64,000 nucleotides of DNA, from NCBI GenBank assembly GCA_017449975.1, contig JAFSYK010000071.1:40970-104969 (forward strand), written 5' to 3'. This document shows positions 57,509-64,000 of this stretch, in pieces. How positions within the stretch are numbered: the first letter of the stretch is position 1; every line of letters starts with the position of its first letter. The position numbers and the translations under genes are program-made. Origin of the DNA: Bacteroidales bacterium (GTDB lineage Bacteria; Bacteroidota; Bacteroidia; Bacteroidales; P3). The notes under the pieces are model-generated. The model was given only the letters and a program-made list of their open reading frames with translations. It had not been told where the DNA came from and did no database searches.

Positions 57509-57538
57509 CAACATTGAAACACCAAACATAATTGTAAA

Positions 57539-58939
57539 ATGAAACTGGAGTTTTTAGGCGCGACGCAAGAGGTGACGGGCAGCAAGCATCTGATCACCAC
57601 CAAGAAAGGACTAAAGATACTACTGGACTGCGGCATGTACCAAGGCAAAGGTCTGGAGACCGACGCCATGAACCGCGACCTGGGCTTCGACCCCAAGGAG
57701 ATTGACTACCTCATCCTGTCGCACGCCCATATCGACCATTCGGGACTCATACCCTATATTTATAAACTGGGCTTCAACGGCACGGTGCTCTGCACCCCCG
57801 CCACCCGCGACCTCTGCTCCATCATGCTGGCCGACGCCGGCCGCATCCAGGAGTCGGATGTGCACACCTTCAACAAGAAACGCAAAGCACAGGGCGAGCC
57901 GCCGGTAGAACCCATCTATACCATGGAGGATGCACAGGCCTGCATGAGCTGTTTCATCAGCGTGCCCTACCGCAAGAAATTCAACATCGAGGGCGAAGCT
58001 ACCGTGGAGTTCTTCGACGCGGGCCATATCCTGGGTAGCGCCTGCGTCTGCCTGGAAATCAAAGAAGGACGCAAAACCATCCGGCTGGGCTTCACGGGCG
58101 ATATCGGCCGCTACGACAAGCGCATCCTGAAAAACCCCGAACCGTTTGCACAGGTGGACTACCTCATCATGGAATCGACCTACGGCGACCGGCTGCACAC
58201 CTCGATAGAAAACGCCGAACAGGAGCTGCTGATGGCCGTGCTGGACACCTGCACCAAGAAGAAAGGCAAGCTCATCATCCCCAGCTTCGCTATCGGTCGC
58301 GCACAGGAAATCATCTACGCCCTCGACCGACTGGAGCATGCCAAGCTGCTGCCCGACATCGATGTCTTTGTCGACAGTCCGCTCAGCGTCTCCGCCACCA
58401 ACATTATGCGCCTGCACACCGAGTGCTTCAACGAGGATGTACTGGAATATATGACCCAAGACAGCGACCCCTTCGGTTTCGACCGCCTGCACTATATCCA
58501 GACCATCGCCGAATCGAAGACCCTCAACGTGCGTCACAAGCCCTGCGTCATCATCTCTGCCTCGGGCATGATGGAGGCCGGACGCGTGAAGCACCACATC
58601 GCCAACCACATCGAAAACCCCTCCACCACCCTGCTCTGTGTGGGCTACTGCGAGCCCTCGACGCTGGGTGCGAAAATCATGCGTGGCGACAAGACCGTAT
58701 CCATCTTTGGACGCCTCCACAGCGTGCGCGCCGAGTTGCGCCGCATCGAATCGTTGTCAGGCCACGGCGACTACAGCGAGATGATGCGCTACATCGGCTG
58801 CCAGAACAAGAAAAAGCTGAAACGCATCTACCTTGTCCACGGCGAAGCCGAGACGCAGCAGAACTTCCGCGAGCGTCTGCTCAGCGATGGATGGAAAGAT
58901 GTGGAAGTGGCCACCTTCCGCCAGACAGTGGAACTGTAA
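57539..58939 (+). CDS. MBL-fold beta-CASP exoribonuclease/RNase (YSH1/CPSF-like)
   Basis: 466 residues, cytosolic. Metallo-beta-lactamase motif HAHIDHSG (di-zinc site) at residues about 61-68, FFDAGHILGS, GFTGDIGRYDKRIL, then beta-CASP motifs SSFAIGRAQE-like IPSFAIGRAQEIIYALDRL, SPLSVSATNIM, CVIISASGMMEAGRVKHHI and LSGHGDYSEMMRYI. This family degrades or processes RNA. It starts with ATG at 57539. The PspC gene follows 18 bp after the stop and probably shares the transcript. Confidence 0.93.
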   Translation: MKLEFLGATQEVTGSKHLITTKKGLKILLDCGMYQGKGLETDAMNRDLGFDPKEIDYLILSHAHIDHSGLIPYIYKLGFNGTVLCTPATRDLCSIMLADAGRIQESDVHTFNKKRKAQGEPPVEPIYTMEDAQACMSCFISVPYRKKFNIEGEATVEFFDAGHILGSACVCLEIKEGRKTIRLGFTGDIGRYDKRILKNPEPFAQVDYLIMESTYGDRLHTSIENAEQELLMAVLDTCTKKKGKLIIPSFAIGRAQEIIYALDRLEHAKLLPDIDVFVDSPLSVSATNIMRLHTECFNEDVLEYMTQDSDPFGFDRLHYIQTIAESKTLNVRHKPCVIISASGMMEAGRVKHHIANHIENPSTTLLCVGYCEPSTLGAKIMRGDKTVSIFGRLHSVRAELRRIESLSGHGDYSEMMRYIGCQNKKKLKRIYLVHGEAETQQNFRERLLSDGWKDVEVATFRQTVEL

Positions 58940-58957
58940 ACAACTAAACAATACACC

Positions 58958-59167
58958 ATGGACAACAACTACGTCCGCTTCACCCGCAGCACCACTGACC
59001 GCCGTATCGCCGGTGTCTGCGGCGGCATTGCCAAGTATCTAAACATCGACCCGGTAGTTGTACGCATACTGTTTCTCATTGCGCTCATCTGCGGCAGTTT
59101 CGGCTTTTGGGCCTACCTCATCGTATGGATTGCCGCCCCGGAAGACAACCGTATAGGGAATCAATAA
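58958..59167 (+). CDS. PspC domain membrane protein
   Basis: 69 residues. The PspC domain SARRIAGVCGG-type segment (TTDRRIAGVCGGIAKYLNID) is followed by one hydrophobic segment (ILFLIALICGSFGFWAYLIVWIA) and a short tail. PspC proteins sit in the inner membrane and take part in phage-shock or envelope-stress responses. It is 18 bp after the beta-CASP gene and ends the unit. Confidence 0.9.
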   Translation: MDNNYVRFTRSTTDRRIAGVCGGIAKYLNIDPVVVRILFLIALICGSFGFWAYLIVWIAAPEDNRIGNQ

Positions 59168-59263
59168 AGCACCGCAACAAAAAAACGAGCAGCTCGACAA
59201 TAGAACATACAACTCCCCTCCATCAATCCGAAATGGAGAAGGGAGGAAGGTGAATGCTGATAG

Positions 59264-60388
59264 CTACAGCCGGCTGAGCCACAAGTCCAAGAAACGGTCA
59301 TATACGATATATCCATCCTTCAATCGATAAACCAGTTCCTTGTCACATAGTGCCGCGAGAGCGGTCTGAACGCTACTGGCCGATGAGAGGGCGTATCGTT
59401 TTAGAAAATCTTTTGACGTTGGCTCCTTGACAAGGGACTCTTTGGCTATTGCTTTGAGCAGAGCAAACTGATTACTCGTCATAAATTGTATCAGGCTCTC
59501 ATATTGTGGAGCCTTGCTCTCTACTACAGATAGAATTGTGCCATGCAACTGCGCGACACTGTCCACCTTTTTGTAGGACTCATAAAGTCGATTCAATACC
59601 GATTGAATATACCACGTATATCCATCAAAAATAGCATATAGCTCATGGAACACCTCCCTGCTGAGTCTTCCACCTCTTCTCTCAAAGAAACGATTGGCAA
59701 ACAAGTAATACGTCTCTTCCTGCAAAGGCATCAGATTCATCAAATCGGTACTTTGATAGAAAGGTCGTTTCGGCGACGCAAACATTTCAGACATCAGATG
59801 CTGCTTGCTGCCGGAAAAAACAAAATGCACGTGGTTCGCAAACTGAATATATGACCGAAGCAGAGCCTCTGTTCCCGATTCTGGATATTCCGTTATCTGC
59901 TGAAACTCATCAATGGCAATAAATATTTCTTTGTTGGTCGCATTCAAATAATCAAATATGTTCTTAATCGATGATTCCGTCTGCGACGGCTCAACACTCA
60001 CCGTTACGTTGGGCAGACCCGTCATATTGTCAATACCGACAACTGGACGCAATGCGCCTAAAATGTTCATTATTTTCTTACCCAAAGACTTTCCATTTGA
60101 CAAAACTGTGGTAAACACGGCTGAAGCAAGCATATTGACAAACTCCCGCTGATTCTTGGTCGAAAAAACGTCAAGATAGATGCACACAGCATCCTTCTTT
60201 TCCGTTTTTATTTGGTGAAAGGCATTCCAAATCAGCCCTGTTTTCCCCAACCTTCTAGGAGAAATCAGCGTGACATTTCGACCATTTTCAAGTGATGAAA
60301 TCAAATTTTGAGTCTCATCCATACGGTCGCAAAAATAATCAGGCCCACAATAACCCTGACAAATAAAAGGATTTACAATATTCTTCAT
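59264..60388 (-). CDS. P-loop ATPase (archaeal-ATPase/AAA type), accessory
   Basis: 374 residues from the ATG at 60388 (MKNIVNPFICQGYCGPDYFC); a longer frame to 60502 runs through the promoter and is unlikely. Walker A SPRRLGKTGL (residues 43-52); Walker B IFIAIDEFQQI; sensor-type FSGSKQHLMSEM; a C-terminal winged-helix-like tail (LLKAIAKESLVKEPTSKDFLKRYALSSASSVQTAL). This layout belongs to STAND-like archaeal ATPases common in Bacteroidetes, often of unknown role. The promoter TACTTTTG at 60454 and a cluster of ACGTAA motifs precede it. No partner gene is adjacent. Confidence 0.88.
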   Translation of the reverse strand: MKNIVNPFICQGYCGPDYFCDRMDETQNLISSLENGRNVTLISPRRLGKTGLIWNAFHQIKTEKKDAVCIYLDVFSTKNQREFVNMLASAVFTTVLSNGKSLGKKIMNILGALRPVVGIDNMTGLPNVTVSVEPSQTESSIKNIFDYLNATNKEIFIAIDEFQQITEYPESGTEALLRSYIQFANHVHFVFSGSKQHLMSEMFASPKRPFYQSTDLMNLMPLQEETYYLFANRFFERRGGRLSREVFHELYAIFDGYTWYIQSVLNRLYESYKKVDSVAQLHGTILSVVESKAPQYESLIQFMTSNQFALLKAIAKESLVKEPTSKDFLKRYALSSASSVQTALAALCDKELVYRLKDGYIVYDRFLDLWLSRL

Positions 60389-60420
60389 CGTACGAAAGTC
60401 TTTAGTATTACCCTTGTCTA

Positions 60421-60466
60421 TTACGTAAATTACGTTACGTATTTTACGTAATGCAAAAGTACGTAA
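60421..60466. promoter_or_regulatory. ACGTAA motif cluster and -7 box upstream of the first ATPase
   Basis: TTACGTAA at 60421-60428 and 60444-60451, TTACGTTACGTA at 60430-60441, TACGTAA at 60460-60466, around the -7 box TACTTTTG (60454-60461, minus strand). The palindromes lie in the predicted leader or over the start site, as operators would. The 11-mer TATTTTACGTA (60440-60450) recurs in the leader of the second ATPase gene. Confidence 0.5.
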
Positions 60467-60606
60467 AAAATTTGGATCAGAAAAAGAAGAATTGTAATCC
60501 ATTCGGATTATTTTCGCATGGAAATAACTCCGAACGTGACTGGGAGGCCGGCCTACTGGATATAAAGAGGTGGGAGTAGCGAATCTATATCAACAAACGA
60601 CTGCTG

Positions 60607-61185
60607 TCACTTGTCGAGCACCTCGACGAGCGTCAAACCGCCTTGTTTGCCAATCTCGTAAAGCGGGAAGGCGTTGTCGCCATGTATCAGATTTGAGAGC
60701 AGTGCCGTATGGCCGAGGGCGAAGAACGAGGACTGGAAAGTGTCGCCGACAACCAGCTTGGTCTGCTCGCTAGCGACAACGCGGAAAGTGTCGTTGCCCA
60801 GATATTCCGCCACACACTCGCGACACGGGTTCCAGCGTAGACACACCCGCTGCCCTGTCAGCAAAGCGCTGGCCGAGACGTGTACGCCCAACACCACATC
60901 GCTGGACTGGTTCTGAGGACCGTCGCCGTGGTGCTGGCAGAAATCCGCATAGTCGCGGTAGCAGAGGCTGCGTGCCAGCACGTTAAGCGTCTCCATTCGG
61001 GGTTCCACCGTCTCGCCGCCATAATGGTAGAGACGCTTGAGGGTATTGACACCCACCGTTTGACGGGTGCGGTTGCGCACAAACACCGACATGATGAGGA
61101 AATCGCCCGGTCGCGTAGCTTCACAGCCCGTCGCCTCGCACAGCAGACGTTTCAAGGTCTCGATATGTTGTTCATCGTTTTTCAT
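60607..61185 (-). CDS. Bacteroidetes hypothetical protein with HTH-like N terminus
   Basis: 192 residues from the ATG at 61185 (MKNDEQHIETLKRLLCEATG). The N-terminal part (VNTLKRLYHYGGETVEPRMETLNVLARSLCYRDYADFCQHH) looks like a helical DNA-binding-type fold. The C-terminal part (GQRVCLRWNPCRECVAEYLGNDTFRVVASEQTKLVVGDTF) is beta-rich and resembles a conserved Bacteroidetes family of unknown role. A TACTTTTG box lies 5 bp before the ATG, which would make the transcript nearly leaderless. Function unknown. Confidence 0.7.
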   Translation of the reverse strand: MKNDEQHIETLKRLLCEATGCEATRPGDFLIMSVFVRNRTRQTVGVNTLKRLYHYGGETVEPRMETLNVLARSLCYRDYADFCQHHGDGPQNQSSDVVLGVHVSASALLTGQRVCLRWNPCRECVAEYLGNDTFRVVASEQTKLVVGDTFQSSFFALGHTALLSNLIHGDNAFPLYEIGKQGGLTLVEVLDK

Positions 61186-61189
61186 AAGG

Positions 61190-61197
61190 CAAAAGTA
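61190..61197 (-). promoter_or_regulatory. Bacteroidetes -7 box very close to start of 60607-61185 gene
   Basis: TACTTTTG ends 5 bp before the ATG at 61185, so transcription would begin at or inside the start codon (leaderless) unless a further start is used. Confidence 0.4.
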
Positions 61198-61291
61198 AAC
61201 AAAAACACCCGACCGAAGAAATCCATTCTGACCCTTTTCTTGAAGAAAATACAAGCCGCCTCCATCAGTCCGGAAAAGACCAACGGGAGAA

Positions 61292-61330
61292 TTGTAACCG
61301 ACAAATACAATATGAATTTGTCGGTTACAA
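61292..61330. other. 15-bp perfect inverted repeat
   Basis: TTGTAACCGACAAAT (61292-61306) and ATTTGTCGGTTACAA (61316-61330) with a 9-nt spacer. It lies between the hypothetical gene and the left repeat flanking higBA. It could be a palindromic operator or a hairpin; no T-run. Confidence 0.6.
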
Positions 61331-61380
61331 CCACTAAGTGCATATAATATTTCTCGATTTCAAATGCAGTTCGCATTGTT

Positions 61381-61475
61381 CCGCAGCACTACAGCACCTC
61401 CAATAAGCCATAGGTGCCTATTGAATCACAGGCCGACAGCACCACCATCAGACCGAAGACAACTGGAGGGAGGAA
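61381..61475. repeat. Repeat flanking higBA, left copy
   Basis: GCACTACAGCACCTCCAATA..CCATAG...CACAGGCCGACAGCACC..ACTGGAGGGAGG. Homologous (about 70 percent by eye, with gaps) to 62267-62370 in the same orientation. On the minus strand it could encode a remnant ending YGLLEVL-stop. Confidence 0.7.
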
Positions 61476-61534
61476 AAAGGATTGGATGGCGTAGCCGATG
61501 GCTACCAAGAAGTCACTGGGACTTGAAATCAAAA
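61385..61534 (-). pseudogene. Possible gene remnant ending YGLLEVL-stop
   Basis: Minus-strand frame without a clear start: FVILISSPSDFLVAIGYAIQ, then FFLPPVVFGLMVVL, then DSIGTYGLLEVL and a stop near 61385. The ending resembles that of the gene at 60607 (GLTLVEVLDK). It may be the 3' remnant of a related gene. Weak evidence; no function given. Confidence 0.3.
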
Positions 61535-61846
61535 TCACAAAACTGCAGCCACACGGCTGATGGTGGCCAATCGACGAGCGAAAACATTATTGCGACGAGC
61601 AGAAATAATGTCGTATCTCGTCTGCATCACTAACAAAGGCTCTGCATCAACATCCAAAGCAGCGGCTATCAGCATAGCCATCTCGGTATTCAATGCACGC
61701 TTGCCGTTAAGCACCTCATTCAGCTGGCTACAAGAGACCCCTATTTGCTCGGCCAACATGCGTTGTGATACACCACGATACTCAATTTCATCTTTGATTA
61801 CCTCACCCGGGTGGGTTGGGACAAAGGGTTCTATCTTGTTCATCAT
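61535..61846 (-). CDS. higA: HigA-type antitoxin (XRE HTH)
   Basis: 103 residues, N-terminal HigA signature FVPTHPGEVIKDEIEYRGVSQRMLAEQIGVSCSQLNEVLNGKRALNTEMAMLIAAALDV. It binds DNA and neutralises the partner toxin. Its ATG overlaps the toxin's TAA (TAATG), so translation is coupled. Toxin-first order is that of higBA. The C-terminal tail ARRNNVFARRLATISRVAAVL is short and unusual. Confidence 0.92.
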   Translation of the reverse strand: MMNKIEPFVPTHPGEVIKDEIEYRGVSQRMLAEQIGVSCSQLNEVLNGKRALNTEMAMLIAAALDVDAEPLLVMQTRYDIISARRNNVFARRLATISRVAAVL

Positions 61847-62163
61847 TATTGGTAATGGTTGCTTAATTCCGTAATATTACATATTGTAGCAATGGTCTCA
61901 CCCTCTTTTACCCATTCTTCAAACTCAATTCTATATTGATTGTTCACTCTGACAGACGACAATCCTGACTTGTCTCCCGCCAGTTTTTCATAGCGCATCA
62001 AATTATACTTGGCAAGCGACAGCGTATTAGGCAATGCATACATCAAATCCACCACTTTAATATACTTTTTTATCACCTGTGGCTGGAACCTGTGTTTCTT
62101 ATCGTTGCAACTCCCTCGTTCATATAATTGCCTAAGATATTCTTTATCAAACAGTATCTCCAT
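61846..62163 (-). CDS. higB: HigB/RelE-type toxin
   Basis: 105 residues, RelE-fold RNase: YLRQLYERGSCNDKKHRFQPQVIKKYIKVVDLM at the N terminus and SSVRVNNQYRIEFEEW in the core (Arg/Tyr of the RelE site), ending ICNITELSNHYQ. HigB cleaves mRNA on the ribosome when free. The promoter TATATTTG lies 24 bp upstream. The cassette sits between two homologous direct repeats. Confidence 0.9.
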   Translation of the reverse strand: MEILFDKEYLRQLYERGSCNDKKHRFQPQVIKKYIKVVDLMYALPNTLSLAKYNLMRYEKLAGDKSGLSSVRVNNQYRIEFEEWVKEGETIATICNITELSNHYQ

Positions 62164-62186
62164 TATCTCATTCAGCGTTCACCATG

Positions 62187-62194
62187 CAAATATA
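62187..62194 (-). promoter_or_regulatory. Bacteroidetes -7 box for higBA
   Basis: TATATTTG, minus strand, with GTTTG just upstream; 24 bp before the higB ATG. Confidence 0.6.
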
Positions 62195-62266
62195 CAAACA
62201 AAAATAGCAAATTCGCAAAAAAGTGAAGATTAATCATTTTTCACTATGCCATTTGGCAACATTCTA

Positions 62267-62370
62267 TAGCATTACAGCACCTCCAACAAGCCATAGCTGT
62301 CTATAGGGGCGCAGATCACAGGTCACAGGCCTACAGTACCTCCACCAAGCTGAAGATGGCGGGAGGAAGG
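62267..62370. repeat. Repeat flanking higBA, right copy
   Basis: GCATTACAGCACCTCCAACA..CCATAGCTGTCTATAGG...CACAGGCCTACAGTACC..GCGGGAGGAAGG, same order as the left copy at 61381-61475. It starts directly after the stop of the second ATPase on the minus strand. Confidence 0.7.
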
Positions 62371-62388
62371 AAGAAAGCTTCATAACCG

Positions 62389-63666
62389 TCAATCTTTCAG
62401 ACAGCCTATGGGAACCACCAGTATTCCGTCGGTTCGTTTATATGCCCTCTCTCCGACAGCGGTAAGTATCATGCTGAACGATGGCGATTTCATCCGTGTG
62501 GTATCAATCTTCGCCGTCAATTTGCTGAGATTTGCAGCACCTTCGGCAACGAGTCTTTCTCCACCAAGTTTTACCTCGACCAAGCCATAGTGTCCGTTGG
62601 GAAGATGAACAACAGCATCGCACTCCAATCCGTTGGCATCTCGATAATGGTACACTTTTCCACCCATTGCATCGGCATAGACCCGCAAATCACGTACACA
62701 TAACGTCTCAAACATCAAACCGAATGTATTGAGGTCGTTAATCAAATCCGACGGTCCTAACCCTAATGCGGTAGTAGCCACCGACGGATCGACGAAATAG
62801 CGTGTGTCGGTGGTTCGGATGGCCGTCTTACTACGCAAATTTGGGTTCCACGCCGTCATATCTTCTATAACAAATATTTTGCGAAGCGCACCAAGGTATG
62901 ACTCAATGGTGTTGTCGCTCATTTCTGTGGATTCATTGGCTTCCAAGTCTGCTTTGATGACACTGATGGAGACTTGCGAACCCTGGTGACGGGCATAGGA
63001 GCGCATCAGTCTATGCGCTCGATTGGCGTTACGAGCGACCTCGTCCACGCGAGAGATATCCGATTGCACAATGGCACGGAAGTACTCCTGGATTTGTGCC
63101 AAAGCAGCACGCGGAGACTTCTTGGTCACGGCTTTAGGCCATCCTCCACGACAAGTGACGTAAGCCACTTGATACAGGTTCAGCGGATTGATTCCCGATA
63201 CCGTCGCATTGTCTGCAAACAATGCCGACAAACCAACCTCACCACTTGACTCGCCTGACTCCCACAAGGTCATGGGGCGCATAGTCAGCCAACCAAAGCG
63301 TCCCGCACCCGAATGTTTTACTCGACTCATATCAGCGGGTACAGCCGACCCAGTAAGCATGAACTGACCATCATCATCACGGTGATCCACCTCGAACCGG
63401 ATAGCATCCCACAACTGCGGGGCAAGTTGCCATTCGTCTATCAACCTTGGGGTAACACCTGACAACAATTGATTGATATCCGTCTGCGCCAGTTGCAAAT
63501 TTTGTTCCATTGTCGATGGATTGTCCAAATATAGAACACTTCCCGCCTGCTGCTCCGCCGTAGAGGTTTTACCACAAGCTTTTGGCCCTTCAATCAAAAC
63601 AGCACCAATTGATTCCAATTTAAACCGCAACAGGCTATCCACGATACGTTGCCGATACTTGACCAT
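62389..63666 (-). CDS. AAA ATPase with C-terminal DUF4143 domain
   Basis: 425 residues from the ATG at 63666 (MVKYRQRIVDSLLRFKLESIG); a longer frame to 63807 covers repeat DNA and is not used. Walker A EGPKACGKTSTAEQ (residues about 26-37), Walker B-type RLIDEWQLAP, sensor MLTGSAVPADMSR. The C-terminal DUF4143 part has ECDAVVHLPNGHYGLVEVKLGG, a PD-(D/E)xK-like arrangement (D...ExK). Such ATPases are common accessory genes in Bacteroidetes, with unknown role. The leader shares TATTTTACGTA with the first ATPase gene. No partner adjacent within the window. Confidence 0.9.
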   Translation of the reverse strand: MVKYRQRIVDSLLRFKLESIGAVLIEGPKACGKTSTAEQQAGSVLYLDNPSTMEQNLQLAQTDINQLLSGVTPRLIDEWQLAPQLWDAIRFEVDHRDDDGQFMLTGSAVPADMSRVKHSGAGRFGWLTMRPMTLWESGESSGEVGLSALFADNATVSGINPLNLYQVAYVTCRGGWPKAVTKKSPRAALAQIQEYFRAIVQSDISRVDEVARNANRAHRLMRSYARHQGSQVSISVIKADLEANESTEMSDNTIESYLGALRKIFVIEDMTAWNPNLRSKTAIRTTDTRYFVDPSVATTALGLGPSDLINDLNTFGLMFETLCVRDLRVYADAMGGKVYHYRDANGLECDAVVHLPNGHYGLVEVKLGGERLVAEGAANLSKLTAKIDTTRMKSPSFSMILTAVGERAYKRTDGILVVPIGCLKD

Positions 63667-63701
63667 TATTTTACGTATTTCTTGTTCAAAATGCAAAAAT
63701 A
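63667..63701 (-). promoter_or_regulatory. Promoter and shared TATTTTACGTA motif of second ATPase
   Basis: TATTTTTG (63694-63701, minus) as -7 box, followed by the 11-mer TATTTTACGTA (63667-63677) next to the start codon. The same 11-mer is in the leader of the gene ending at 59264. Confidence 0.5.
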
Positions 63702-63737
63702 TATAAAATATTATAAAATAAAAATTTAATTTATAAA

Positions 63738-63806
63738 ATTGGTCGATTTGAGGCATTTTCATTGGTCGATTTGAGGCATTTTCATTGGCCAATTTGAGTT
63801 TTTTCA
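63738..63806. repeat. Three 23-bp direct repeats
   Basis: ATTGGTCGATTTGAGGCATT+TTC at 63738-63760 and 63761-63783 (identical), and a diverged third copy at 63784-63806. Head to tail, no spacers. They lie 40 bp upstream of the second ATPase's promoter. Confidence 0.9.
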
Positions 63807-63838
63807 AGAGTAGTCACAATATATCTGTACTACGCGCG

Positions 63839-63976
63839 AAAAGTAGACACGGAAAATAATTTTTAAAAGTTATTATTTTCCAAAGTAGACACCGGCATTT
63901 TTTTTGCCGCGTATCGTTTTACAAAAGTAGACATTTTTCAATTTTTTTCAAGGATTTCTTTTTTGAAAGTTGACAC
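63839..63976. repeat. Four AAAGTAGACAC repeats spaced exactly 42 bp
   Basis: AAGTAGAC begins at 63841, 63883, 63925 and (as AAGTTGAC) 63967, three intervals of 42 bp. Between copies 1 and 2 lies a 10-bp inverted repeat (GGAAAATAAT / ATTATTTTCC, 63851-63881), and between 2 and 3 a 5-bp GC stem with T-loop. The reverse strand reads TGTCTACTTTT, which resembles the multiple terminal repeats of IS21-family ends. No transposase is in the window. Confidence 0.8.
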
Positions 63977-64000
63977 GCTTACGCAAGTATCCGAGTTATC

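Noticed and set aside
60389-60502. N-terminal extension of the first ATPase
   Set aside because: It crosses the TACTTTTG promoter and ACGTAA cluster.
63738-63806. Mini CRISPR (23-bp repeats)
   Set aside because: Repeats are directly adjacent with no spacers.

Overview
The window reads as chromosome of a T9SS-bearing Bacteroidales bacterium. Supporting signs are: promoters of the Bacteroidetes type (TAnnTTTG at -7, at least twelve instances); a PorX orthologue and a type IX secretion C-terminal sorting domain; glycine-lipid acyltransferase genes (glsA/glsB type); the rpmG-DUF4295 pair; and a near absence of Shine-Dalgarno sequences. No ribosomal RNA, phage or conjugative module is present. 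A single tRNA (Leu, anticodon TAG) lies at 38876-38957.

Layout. (1) 1-10846, minus: the 5' part of a giant secreted surface protein, at least 3,615 codons with its 3' end outside the window, built from FN3, MAM/choice-of-anchor-J-like and a repeated VADGT/YPA-type module. (2) 11078-27672, minus: hypothetical protein, patatin-barrel protein (PlpD-like), MATE exporter, PlsC/PlsB-like acyltransferase, gpsA, M20 peptidase, pyruvate kinase, ileS, mfd. (3) 27819-38679: porX, tex, a T9SS-exported Omp28-like protein, a small secreted protein, nadD, a histone-H1-like AKP-rich protein, and parE. (4) tRNA-Leu, then a GH5-like lipoprotein. (5) 40366-47128: a heavy-metal RND efflux operon (His-rich small protein, adaptor, pump, TolC) ending in a hemerythrin-LuxR regulator. 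(6) 47559-55963: rpmG, DUF4295, hsp20 with a sigma-54-like promoter, glsA-glsB-engB, dacB, mreB with an in-frame amber stop, and purH. (7) 56261-59167: pfkA, a beta-CASP metallo-RNase, PspC. (8) 59264-64000: an accessory segment with two unrelated P-loop ATPases, a hypothetical protein, a higBA toxin-antitoxin pair between homologous direct repeats, and, at the right edge, four 11-bp repeats spaced exactly 42 bp apart.

The most striking feature outside the genes is a set of short tandem arrays between genes. The clearest class is a palindromic hexamer plus a 3-nt variable spacer (TCTAGA+NNN, TCCGGA+NNN; period 9). Others have period 10 (CCTAGG+4 nt) or period 7 (GAATTGA, GGGTTAT, TTTTCCA). 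They abut or contain stop codons, lie beside two genes that appear to start with TTG, and occur in frame inside ileS, the MATE gene and the patatin gene. A separate composite repeat of about 165 bp occurs twice in inverted orientation (near 47180 and 56080).

Confidence is high for the housekeeping genes. It is moderate for regulatory sites and lower for the functions of the hypothetical genes. All statements come from reading the sequence; no database search was possible.
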